In this document: piece by piece, positions 45,418 through 53,944 of the stretch
Position numbering within the stretch: position 1 is the first letter of the stretch
Layout of the letters: every line of letters begins with the position of its first letter
Origin: Campanula takesimana
Lineage: Eukaryota > Streptophyta > Magnoliopsida > Asterales > Campanulaceae
Assembly (NCBI GenBank): GCA_026119855.1
Contig: JAOWBW010000363.1
Coordinates: 1-64,000, forward strand
Length of the DNA: 64,000 bases
Reading direction: 5' to 3'
Made by a program: the position numbers and the translations under genes
The notes under the pieces: model-generated
Databases searched by the model: none
The model's input: only the letters and a program-made list of their open reading frames with translations
What the model was told of the DNA's origin: nothing

Positions 45418-45919
45418 TGATGTAACAGAGTTGTTGCAGCGGAAAATAATAAAATAAAAAGGATAGCAATTAATCAAATCAACGAATTAATTGACCCAAT
45501 TCGAATCCACGAATTAGAGTTTGGCAAGAACAACAACAATAATGATGAAGCTCTTGAAGAAACGAAGGAATCCACCTTCCACAAAACCAATAATGGTTTC
45601 TAGGGTTTAACCCACAAGGTTGCAAAGTTGCAATTGAATAACAAGATGAACGAAATAATGTTTACAAACCCTAAAATAGGTTTTATACTCCCAAAAACGA
45701 AAGCAACAAAAATACCCTAAATTGTTTAGTTAAACCGAAAACAAAAACTGGGAAAATTCCTGGCCGGACAACCAAGCGGGCGCTCGCCCTAGACCAGGCG
45801 GGCGCTTGGTGTGAATCAGAAGATCGGCCAAATATCACCGAGGTAAGCGGGCGCCTGGGTGATCCCGAGCGGGCGCCTGGGTTCCGAACCGCTCTGCTAT
45901 TGCTGGATGTGCTACATCA
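45418..45919 (-). repeat. 3' LTR of the gag-only element
   Basis: 502 bp; near-identical to 47831-48341. A 27-bp tandem duplication of the LTR end plus TGCACCC follows (second LTR-like end at 45946), so the exact inner boundary is ambiguous. Confidence 0.9.
45775..45876 (+). repeat. Two pairs of AGCGGGCGC motifs, left LTR
   Basis: Motif starts at 45775, 45797, 45846 and 45868; steps 22, 49 and 22 bp. Confidence 0.9.
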
Positions 45920-45943
45920 TGCACCCCCGCTGGATGTGCTACA

Positions 45944-47512
45944 TCATGCACCCTCTTCAAAATGATTCGTCCCGGAATCATGTACCATAAAAGAACAGTT
46001 CGTGGCCATCGGTGCTCTAGGTTTAGAAAGTGTAACGCCATGCTCGGACTTCCCTTTGTCGATCAGCCGTCCCTTCGTCTTAGGCAATGAACCTGAAACA
46101 AAAATTTTAGGAAGGCAAAGAGAACTAAGATGTGTCCCTTTTTTCTTGCACCCATCATTCTCTATGTCCGTCAATGGGTACAAAGCAAATCTACGTCCAT
46201 GATTAACCAAACGGATCACATTAGTACGCCCACAATGCAGAGAACCCATATCAAAATGCCACGGCCTACCAAGCAATAGTTGACAAGCGCTCATATCCAC
46301 AACATGGCATGTAATCACATCCTTATATTTGCCAATTGAAAAATGAATGATACATTGTTTTGTTACCTTCATCGAGCCAGTAGCATTGATCCACCCAACA
46401 ACATACGGAGACGGATGTTGACGCACTTCAAGCTTTAGCGTATTTACCAATCCCCGTGACACCAAGTTTTCACTGCTACTACTATCAATGATGACGCGAA
46501 CCTCCATACCATTGACCTTACCCTTGGTACGAAAAATATTATGTCGTGCAGGATCAACTGTCACCGAGGGAGTAGGTAACTTACGAACTATACACGCGCG
46601 ATGTTCGTCTCCGTCCTCATCTTCCACATTAGGATCGTATACATACTCATCACCCTCACTATCATCAGCATCATCAACGTCGCGAGCCACCACATTAATA
46701 TTCTTGCGACGAGGGCAACCACTAGAAATATGTCCCGCTTCCCCACATTTAAAACACTTGGTTCCATAACTTTTGTCATAGGGATTCTCCTTCTGTTGAC
46801 CACCAGTAGCAGGAGCCGTTGTCGGGGCGGGGGTCACATGTTTACCATCATCATTCTTAGAACCCGCAGCTGCAGTTTGTGTATTATTCGTAGCAGTAAA
46901 AGTCACAGACGGTTGACTCTTGCTACTATCCGAAGTGCCCTCTCCAAATTTTCTATATGGGGTCGGGGAACGAAACGTAGAGGACAACTGGTTTTTCACC
47001 TTTTTCGCCCTAGTGATGGTTTCCCTGAGTGAGTGGGTAACAAATAAGTCTACCTGATTTTGGATGTGAGGATGAAGACCTTCGATGAATCGTGCGACTT
47101 GAAGAGATTCTGTTTCATTCACATCCGTGCGGGCGGAACGGGCATAAAAATCGCGAGCGTATTCATCGACTGTCCGGTTACCCTGTTTACACTTCAAAAA
47201 TTGACGATAAATTTCCTGATCAAAATCGTCGGGTAGGAAACGGTCTTTCAGTGCAGTCTTCATATCTATCCAACGACGAATCGGAGGCCAATTGTTACGA
47301 ATTCGCTGTCTCGTCACTTGCGTCCACCACGCAGAAGCACCGCCACGTAATTTATAGGCAACGTAAGGAACCTTACGATCCTCCTTAGTTTGCATTAAAT
47401 CAAAGAATTTTTCAACTTCAGAAATCCAATCCATAAAATCTTCAGTATTCAACTCACGAGAGAAAAATGGAACGTCAGCCCGAATCTTGGGTCGTTGATC
47501 TGCAGGAGGCAC
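45944..47512 (-). CDS. Ty3-gypsy-type Gag-protease of the nested element
   Basis: 522 residues. Residues 25-155 are a retrotransposon Gag core (FMDWISEVEKFFDLM, YKLRGGASAWW, CKQGNRTVDEYARDF). A CCHC zinc knuckle follows at 253-266 (CFKCGEAGHISSGC). A retropepsin-like domain spans about 335-450, with a hydrophobic-Asp stretch VIIDSSSSENLVSRG and the closing LLLGRPW at 412-418. The active-site triad reads Asp-Ser-Ser (343-345) instead of the usual Asp-Ser-Gly or Asp-Thr-Gly, which probably disables proteolysis. The start Met is internal to the ancestral Gag: the N-terminus is in another frame upstream (47512-47829). It may be expressed in part. In a complete relative RT would follow here, but the LTR follows instead. 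Confidence 0.82.
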   Translation of the reverse strand: MPPADQRPKIRADVPFFSRELNTEDFMDWISEVEKFFDLMQTKEDRKVPYVAYKLRGGASAWWTQVTRQRIRNNWPPIRRWIDMKTALKDRFLPDDFDQEIYRQFLKCKQGNRTVDEYARDFYARSARTDVNETESLQVARFIEGLHPHIQNQVDLFVTHSLRETITRAKKVKNQLSSTFRSPTPYRKFGEGTSDSSKSQPSVTFTATNNTQTAAAGSKNDDGKHVTPAPTTAPATGGQQKENPYDKSYGTKCFKCGEAGHISSGCPRRKNINVVARDVDDADDSEGDEYVYDPNVEDEDGDEHRACIVRKLPTPSVTVDPARHNIFRTKGKVNGMEVRVIIDSSSSENLVSRGLVNTLKLEVRQHPSPYVVGWINATGSMKVTKQCIIHFSIGKYKDVITCHVVDMSACQLLLGRPWHFDMGSLHCGRTNVIRLVNHGRRFALYPLTDIENDGCKKKGTHLSSLCLPKIFVSGSLPKTKGRLIDKGKSEHGVTLSKPRAPMATNCSFMVHDSGTNHFEEGA

Positions 47513-47829
47513 TACCCTGGCCTGATAAAAACCACCATCTCGGAAATTCCCTTGAACCAGATCTTCACATCGGAGGTGTCCCCCATGAGGATCTGCCCGA
47601 TTTCTAGGGTTTCGTTGTTACGCCCACCAAGACCATTCGCTAATACTGCCAGAAGTTCAGTATGACGAGTTGCTGCTTCTTGTGACGCGGTAGTAGTTGC
47701 CTGTACTAGTTGCGCCTGAGATTCAGAAAGTTGTCGCATACTGTCTTGCATACCGGTTGTCAAAGTGGCGATAAGTTCCTTGATATCATCGTTGGCCATC
47801 GTCCAAGGATCGTCCTTTTCTGATACCAA
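47512..47829 (-). pseudogene. Gag N-terminus of the nested element, frameshifted
   Basis: 105 residues. A predicted coiled-coil-like stretch (DIKELIATLTTGMQDSMRQL then SESQAQLVQATT) precedes the Gag core, as in many gypsy Gags. The frame shifts near its end and terminates at 47512, where the next frame starts. It begins almost at the primer site, so the leader is very short. A frameshift mutation is more likely than programmed frameshifting. Confidence 0.65.
47819..47828 (-). other. Primer binding site of the gag-only element
   Basis: The minus strand reads TGGTATCAGA two bases inside the LTR, a 10-base match to initiator tRNA-Met. The next bases depart from the tRNA. Confidence 0.8.
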
Positions 47830-47830
47830 T

Positions 47831-48341
47831 TGATGTAACAGAGTTGTTGCAGTGGAAAATAATAAAATAAAAAGGATAGCAATTAATCAAATCAACGAAT
47901 TAATTGACCCAATTCGAATCCACGAATTAGGGTTTGGCAATAACAACAACAATAATGATGAAGCTCTTGAAGAAACGAAGGAATCCACCTTCCACAAAAC
48001 CAACAATGGTTTCTAGGGTTTAACCCACAAGGTTGCAAAGTTGCAATTGAATAACAAGATGAACGGAATAATGTTTACAAACCCTAAAATAGGTTTTATA
48101 CTCCCAAAAACGAAAGCAACAAAAATACCAAAAATACCCTAAATTGTTTAATTAAACCGAAAACAAAAACTGGGAAAATTCCTGGCCGGACAACCAAGCG
48201 GGCGCTCGCCCTAGACCAGGCGGGCGCTTGGTGTGAATCAGAAGATCGGCCAAATATCATCGAGGTAAGCAGGCGCCTGGGTGATCCCGAGTGGACGCCT
48301 GGGTCCCGAACAGCTCTGCTGTTGCTGGATGTGCTACATCA
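47831..48341 (-). repeat. 5' LTR of the gag-only element
   Basis: 511 bp. Differs from the partner LTR by a few substitutions and a 9-bp AAAATACCA-type unit near 48121-48130. Confidence 0.9.
48197..48298 (+). repeat. Two pairs of AGCGGGCGC motifs, right LTR
   Basis: Starts at 48197, 48219, 48268 and 48290 with steps 22, 49, 22. The last two are changed to AGCAGGCGC and AGTGGACGC by C-to-T or G-to-A changes. Confidence 0.9.
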
Positions 48342-48346
48342 GCAAA

Positions 48347-49842
48347 GCACAAGGATCTACAAGCAGAGCTCCTTCAAAGTTTACACGGAGCAATGATTCA
48401 AAAAGAAAAGAATATCTTATTTTTTTTAATTGCAGGAAACCAGGACATTTTGCATCATGCTGCCGAATTCCCTTGTTCGAGTACATGCAGAAAAAGAGCA
48501 GCCACACTCCTAAATTCAATCGTCACAAAGGAATGGTTGCTGAGGAAGAATCTCCATCAAATGAACGCAACACTTGGATTGAAACAGACTCGGAAGAGAG
48601 CGATGAAGATTCTGATGATGGGCTCATGTGCTTGATGGCAAAGGATGATGGAGATGATGCTTATGACTCCGATGATGACTACTCAAAATATGTTCCTGAT
48701 ATGAATGTCTTGAATAAACCTATCAAGAAATCTGCAGGTTTTCAAGAAGTGAAAAAGAAGAAAGGTCCAACCATTAGCGAGCTCGTTGAACAAGGATTTC
48801 TTACTCCGACTCAAAGCGATGGTGGATTGCTATTCTCAAGATGTGGTCTGAGCGCAAGAAGCAAACTCAGAAAAGTGATTACACCAGACCTCAAGTTACT
48901 CCTATTCCTAAAATCAATCATGATGAGGACATTGTAAAGCAAGAAAAGTTGTTCAAAGAGGCTGAAAAGGTAATTAGTCGATTTGGTGATATGAAGGAAG
49001 CTTTAGCACTATCATGTGATGAAATTTCCCAGCTTAAGACCGAGAAATCTCTTCTAAAATTTGAACTCACCCTCCTTAAGGAGCAGATAAAGCGCATGAC
49101 TCCTCTTACTGTTAAAAACACCCATCTAATAGAACAAAACTCTATACTTAAAGTTCAAAACGATGAATTGGTTGCTCAAATTATTGATCTTAAGAAGATT
49201 ACAAATGAGTGGTCCAATTCTCATGTCACTATGGACAGCATCTTTGAGTCCTAAAAAGCCAGTGGTGATAAAAGTGGCTTGGGATTTACATCAACTAGTG
49301 ACAACTTTAAGTGTGAGGTCTGCGCCGAAAGAGAAAGTGAATTTACACCTCAGCAAACTTGTGAAATTCCCAAGGAAAAACATTATAGTTCAATGGGTAA
49401 AGGACATGAAAACGTCAAGAGACAAACATTCCATTATGCCTACCCAACGAAACAATTTGGGAAAGCTAAAGAGAAGGAAGTAGCTACAGATGAATCTTCC
49501 TCTAGCAAAATAATTCTTGAAACAAGGCGCGCTCCTTCTACGAGCGAACATTATGCACCTGGGAGCCATGCGCATCATCTCCATGTGCCTTCTAGCCCTA
49601 TGCGCGCTCCTAGAAAAATCGCACCAAAATTTCAAAAGAAAAATTTTGTTAAGGCAAATTCATCTGACCCAAAGAAGAATGCTATCCCTAAGAAAAGTAA
49701 GGAGTTTGTGAAAACTCACATGATTGGTGGCTTTCATCATTGTTATATTTGTGATTGTTGTGGACACAAGACCGTGGAATGCCTTTTGCGAGGTAAAAAT
49801 CCTAAGGTCAAGCAAGAGTGGGTTATCAAGAGTTGCTAACTC
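48347..49842 (+). pseudogene. SIRE gag C-terminus: zinc knuckles and coiled coil
   Basis: Directly after the nested element a frame reads IFFNCRKPGHFASCC, a zinc knuckle whose first Cys is Phe. An acidic stretch (DSEESDEDSDDGLM) follows. Another frame (48841-49254) has a heptad-rich coiled coil (EKSLLKFELTLLKEQIKRM), a stop at 49252, and continues to 49839 with Cys/His motif CYICDCCGHKTVECL near 49742. Knuckle plus coiled coil plus second Cys/His box is the usual SIRE gag tail. At least two frame changes and one nonsense codon break it. Confidence 0.75.
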
Positions 49843-49876
49843 TAGGACCCAAAAGGAATAAAGGGGACCTGCTTTA

Positions 49877-50269
49877 ATGTTTATATTTCAGGTTCTTTGC
49901 TTCATGGCTGGATCTTCTAAAGCTAGAACGTATGAATGGATTCTCGACAGTGGGTGCTCATGGCACATGGCTGGAGATGAATCCTTACTTGAAGATGTTC
50001 ATAAAGAAAGAGGTCCCTCATTAACATTTGGTGATAATAACAAAGGTCAAGTTGTTGCATATAGAAAGCTCAAGAAAGATAAAGTGTGCATTGAAAGAGT
50101 CTCTCTTGTGGAAGGACTCAAGCACAACTTATTATCCATATCTCAATTTTGCGGCAAAGGATTAGAATGCCACTTTACTTCAAAGAAGTGTCTTATCAAG
50201 GATGGCAAATCTGGAGTTACATTACTCACCGGTTATCGTAAGACAAATATTTACATTATTGATTTCTAA
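49877..50269 (+). pseudogene. SIRE protease domain
   Basis: Retropepsin-like aspartic protease of copia pol, which would cleave Gag-Pol. The active site WILDSGCSWHMAG (about 49938-49976) keeps Asp-Ser-Gly; Trp replaces the usual Arg two residues after Cys. VSLVEGLKHNLLSISQFC is the typical C-terminal block. The domain is intact but cut off by a stop at 50267. Confidence 0.85.
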
Positions 50270-50312
50270 AATATGAACTCTAGTACTAATCTTTTGTTTT
50301 GTAGCTAAAAGT

Positions 50313-51190
50313 GTGAGCGAAAATAGTTGGCTATGGCACAAGCGCTTGAGTCACTTGAACTTCAAATATCTATCAAAACTCAGCAGGGACAATCTTGTCA
50401 AAGGACTCCCCAAGGTTGCTGATCATCATGACAACAAATGCGTTGCGTGTCAACTTGGCAAACAATCAAAGCAGTCTTTCTCCATCAAGACAAATCCCTC
50501 AGCTTCTAGATGTTTGCAATTGCTGCACATTGATCTTTTTGGACCAGTCACTACTGCAAGCATTAGAGGAAACAAATATACTCTAGTTGTAGTGGACGAT
50601 TACTCAAGATATGCGTTGGTGGAAATGATGATATCTAAAGAAAATTGTTATGACATTCTCACCACTCTATTCAGACTGCTCCAAACCCAAAAAGAAGTTG
50701 ACATCGTTAGCGTTTGATCTGATAATGGAACAGAATTCAAGAACAACGGTGTTGCTCGATACTGCAATGATCATGGGATAGATCACAACTTCTCAACAGC
50801 TGGAGTTCCGCAGCAAAATGGTGTTGTGGAAAGAAAGAAAATAGAACATTGATTGAAGCAGGGAAGACGATGATAGTTGAAGCAAAATTGCCTAAGTACT
50901 TTTGGGAAGAAGCTATCAACACCGCATGCTTTACTCAAAATCTTTCCCTCATCAATAAACGCCACAACAAGACTCCGTATGAACTATGGCATGGTAGAAC
51001 TCCCCAATATTGCATTCTTCAAAATCTTTGGTTGCAAATGCTATATCTCTACAACAGAAATGAACATAGAGGTAAATTCGATGCCAAAGCGGACGAAGGT
51101 ATTTTTGTTGGGTATGCTAAACATTCTAAAGCTTTTCATGTTTTCAATAGATCTACTTTAGTGATAGTTGAATCTGTACATGTTACATTT
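50313..51190 (+). pseudogene. SIRE integrase, broken
   Basis: The GAG-pre-integrase zinc-binding region HKRLSHLNF to CVACQLGKQ is present, followed by the first catalytic Asp in LLHIDLFGP. A TGA at 50715-50717 sits where Arg is expected just before SDNGTEF (second Asp), consistent with CGA to TGA. A one-base shift near 50840, after GVVERKK, moves the rest into the frame of 50849. Around residues 50-65 of that frame a pair of compensating shifts changes the usual FGCKCYI region to LWLQMLYL. Without repair no integrase is made. Confidence 0.85.
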
Positions 51191-52879
51191 GATGAACATT
51201 TTCTCCTTGAGCCACATTTGGCTCCAAATGTTGCTGATGATTCTGTTGAGTCTATTGAGACAGGTGCTCCCATTCCAGTTGCGCATACACAAGATCAAAA
51301 TGCATCAACTCAAGGAAATCCATCTACCTCAGTTGCGCAAAGCTTTGTCAATAGCGCACCAAGTGAAGCTTCAGTTGCACCGTACAATGCGCCTGAAGAT
51401 TCCACTCATGCGCCTCATTCTAATGCTGTATCTGGTGTCACTCCCACTTTCAATTCTGAACCAGTTCAACCCCCTAACTTTAATTATTTTGATTCTGGTG
51501 AAGATGTGCCAATTAAAGAACTTCAAGTTACTACAGCTCAACCTAACTTACCTCCGGAAATTCGTGAAGTTAGAGATAACCCAATCACAAATATCATTGG
51601 TGATCTACATATTGGGGTTCGTACAAGGAGAGCTACAAATTTTGATGCTTACACTGCATTTATCTCTCAAATTGAACCTAAGAAGGCATATGAAGCGCTC
51701 CAAGATCCGAATTGGGTTGTTTCTATGCAAGAAGAACTCAATCAGTTTGAACGATGTAAGGTTTGGACTCTTATTCCAAGACCAGATGATCAAGGAGTGA
51801 TTGGCACGAAGTGGGTGTTCAGAAACAAGATGGGCGAGAATGGAACCATCACGAGAAACAAAGCAAGGTTGGTTGCACAAGGCTACCGGCAAGAGGAAGG
51901 AATTGATTACGATGAAACTTTCGCGACCGTAGCAAGACTTGAAGCTATCAGAATCTTTTTAGCTTACGTTGCTAACAAGAACTTCAAGTTATATAAAATG
52001 GATGTGAAGAGCGCGTTTCTAAATGGTGAACTCCAAAAACAAGTCTACGTTGCTCAACCGCCTGGGTTTGAAGATTCACAATTTCTAAATCATGTCTACA
52101 AACTCCAGAAAGCTTTGTATGGGATCAAGAAAGCGCCAAGAGCATGGTATGATACACTATCCAAGTTTCTCATTGAGAAAGGCTTCACTCGCGCTAAAAT
52201 CGATACTACTCTTTTCATTGCCAAACATAATGATCATAAATTACTTGTTCAAATTTATGTCGATGATATTATTTTTGGTTCTACTAATGAATTATTGTGC
52301 AAGCGCTTTGAGAAACTAATGAAAAGCAAGTTTGAGATGGGCATGATGGGAGAACTCACATTCTTCATCGAGCTTCAAATCAAGCAAATGGATGAAGGCA
52401 TATTTATCAACCAATCCAAATATACAAGGGATCTAATAAAGAAGTTTGGACTAGATAATGCTAAACCATATGATACTCCAATGGCTACCGGCAACAAACT
52501 CGACAAAAACTTAAAAGGTAAAAAGGTTGATCAAACTCTTTACCGAGGTATGATTGTCTCTCTCCTTTATCTTACCGCTAGTAGGCCTGATATAATGTTT
52601 AGTGTTTGTGTTTGCGCTCGTTATCAATCTGACCCTAGAGAAGCGCACTTAATTGCTGTGAAACGTATTATACGATCTCTTTCTGGCACTGTTAACCTTG
52701 GACTTTGGTACACCAAAGATTCGAATTTTAAACTTGTAGGTTATTCAGATGCGGATTATGCAGCGTGCACAATTGACAGGAAAAGCACAAGTGGCACTTG
52801 TCATTTCCTCGGATATCGACTTGTATCATGGGCAAGTAAGAAACAAGCTGCAGTATCTGTCTCAACTACAGAAGCATAA
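50849..52879 (+). pseudogene. SIRE integrase C-terminus, reverse transcriptase, RNase H N-part
   Basis: A 676-codon open frame. It starts in the integrase after the catalytic Glu region, passes a variable Pro/Ser/Thr-rich linker, then the copia RT: KWVFRNKMGENG, RLVAQGYRQEEGIDYDETFA, MDVKSAFLNGEL, YGIKKAPRAWY and the catalytic YVDDIIFG (about residue 470). RNase H follows with YSDADYAACTIDRKSTSGTC. It ends at TAA 52877-52879 where Glu is expected in TTEAEY, consistent with GAA to TAA. Homology continues directly downstream. RT itself is intact, so this is a recently inactivated copy. Confidence 0.9.
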
Positions 52880-53200
52880 TATATCGTTGCTGGAAGTTGT
52901 TGCTTTCAGATTCTGTGGATGAAGCAGCAATTGGTGGACTATGACATCAAAGAAGAAAATTGTCCCATCTACTGTGACAATACATCAACAATTACAGTTT
53001 CTGAAAATCCTGTCATGTACTCAAACACCAAATACATATACATCAAGTATCACTTCCTCAAAGACCACGTGTCGAAAGGAAACATTCATTTGGAACATGT
53101 GGGAACCGACTATCAAATCGCTGATATTCTTACAAAAGCACTAGATGCTAAAAAGTTCATCTTTTTTAGAGGTGAAATGGGTATGCTTGAACTTAGCTAA
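52880..53200 (+). pseudogene. SIRE RNase H C-terminal part
   Basis: Same frame as the RT segment, continuing after its stop: WMKQQLVDYDI, then CDNTSTITVSENPVMYSNTK and HFLKDHVSKGN, which carry the downstream RNase H residues, ending at a TAA after GMLELS. The usual I-x-K-Y-H-F-L pattern is kept. Confidence 0.85.
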
Positions 53201-53944
53201 ATCGTGTCCATACGATTTGTCAATACTAATAATCTTGTGTTTACTTGATAAAATTTCTAAGTTAGAAGAATGCCTCATGCGCCTGCGCATTTCATGCGCA
53301 CATGGTGTTGCGCATAAGGCAAATCATTTCTAAGTTTTCTAAAAAAACTCTGCGCATAAGCATCATGCGCATGCCACGTGGACCTCAGGTAAGTTTTATT
53401 TTAGTTAATTGCACCTAAGTCCTTAACTTGATGAGTCAGCACATAATTCGTAAGGGTACTTGTGCAATTATTTTTTCCCTCGTCCTTATTTTTTAGAATT
53501 TATTGGAAAATTACTATTTTACCCCTACGCATGTCCCAGTCATTTAATGAAAACGCATTGATTGACGCGCCATAAATGCTCGTTGTGTGCTACTTATGAG
53601 GGAAGTGGAAAAGATTCTTTTTGGCCATTAATGTCTGACACACGCGCGCGTCTAGGTCATTTCACGTGCGTTCCTCATTGGGCCACGTCATCTACGCGTG
53701 CACCACACCTGCGCGTGCGCCTTACTCGCCTGACTTTTACCAACTTATCAGCGCCTAGTGACGTCATCTTACCATTTTTTATGATTAAACCCTCAAACGC
53801 CGTCTCTCTCCTCACTATACTCTCTATAATTTTTTCTCAACCGTCTCTTTCTCTCTCATCTTTTCGGCTCTCTCTGACATCTCTCTTTCTCTGCACTCTT
53901 CAATTTTTTTCCATTTTCGTGTAAGATTTCTCCTATATATATTC
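53201..53944 (+). promoter_or_regulatory. Promoter-like region before the SIRE third ORF
   Basis: No coding frame is supported. CACGTG G-boxes lie at 53375-53380 (inside palindrome CCACGTGG) and 53663-53668, a perfect TGACGTCA at 53759-53766, and another ACGTCA at 53685-53690. A CT-rich leader-like stretch (53800-53915) precedes the ATG at 53945. Clusters of TGCGCA motifs occur at 53276-53375. Together these look like a bZIP-responsive promoter, but function is inferred. Confidence 0.45.

Larger units (their letters stand above)
45418..48341 (-). mobile_element. Gag-protease-only LTR element (TR-GAG-like), nested
   Basis: LTRs at 45418-45919 and 47831-48341 start TGATGTAACAGAG and end GTGCTACATCA. 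The TSD GCAAA is perfect (45413-45417 and 48342-48346). On the minus strand the primer site TGGTATCAGA follows the right LTR and a purine-rich GAAGAGGGTGCA precedes the left LTR. The 1911-bp interior encodes only Ty3-gypsy-type Gag and protease, with no RT, RNase H or integrase. That matches terminal-repeat retrotransposons with a GAG domain, non-autonomous elements described in plants. The LTRs are very similar, so the insertion is young relative to its SIRE host. Confidence 0.92.

Noticed and set aside
46002..47032. Plus-strand frames in the nested gag-only element
   Set aside because: Shadows of the minus-strand Gag-protease reading frame, whose domains are unambiguous.
51168..51800. Leucine-rich frame inside SIRE pol
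   Set aside because: Alternative frame of the Pro/Ser/Thr-rich integrase-RT linker; no domain of its own.
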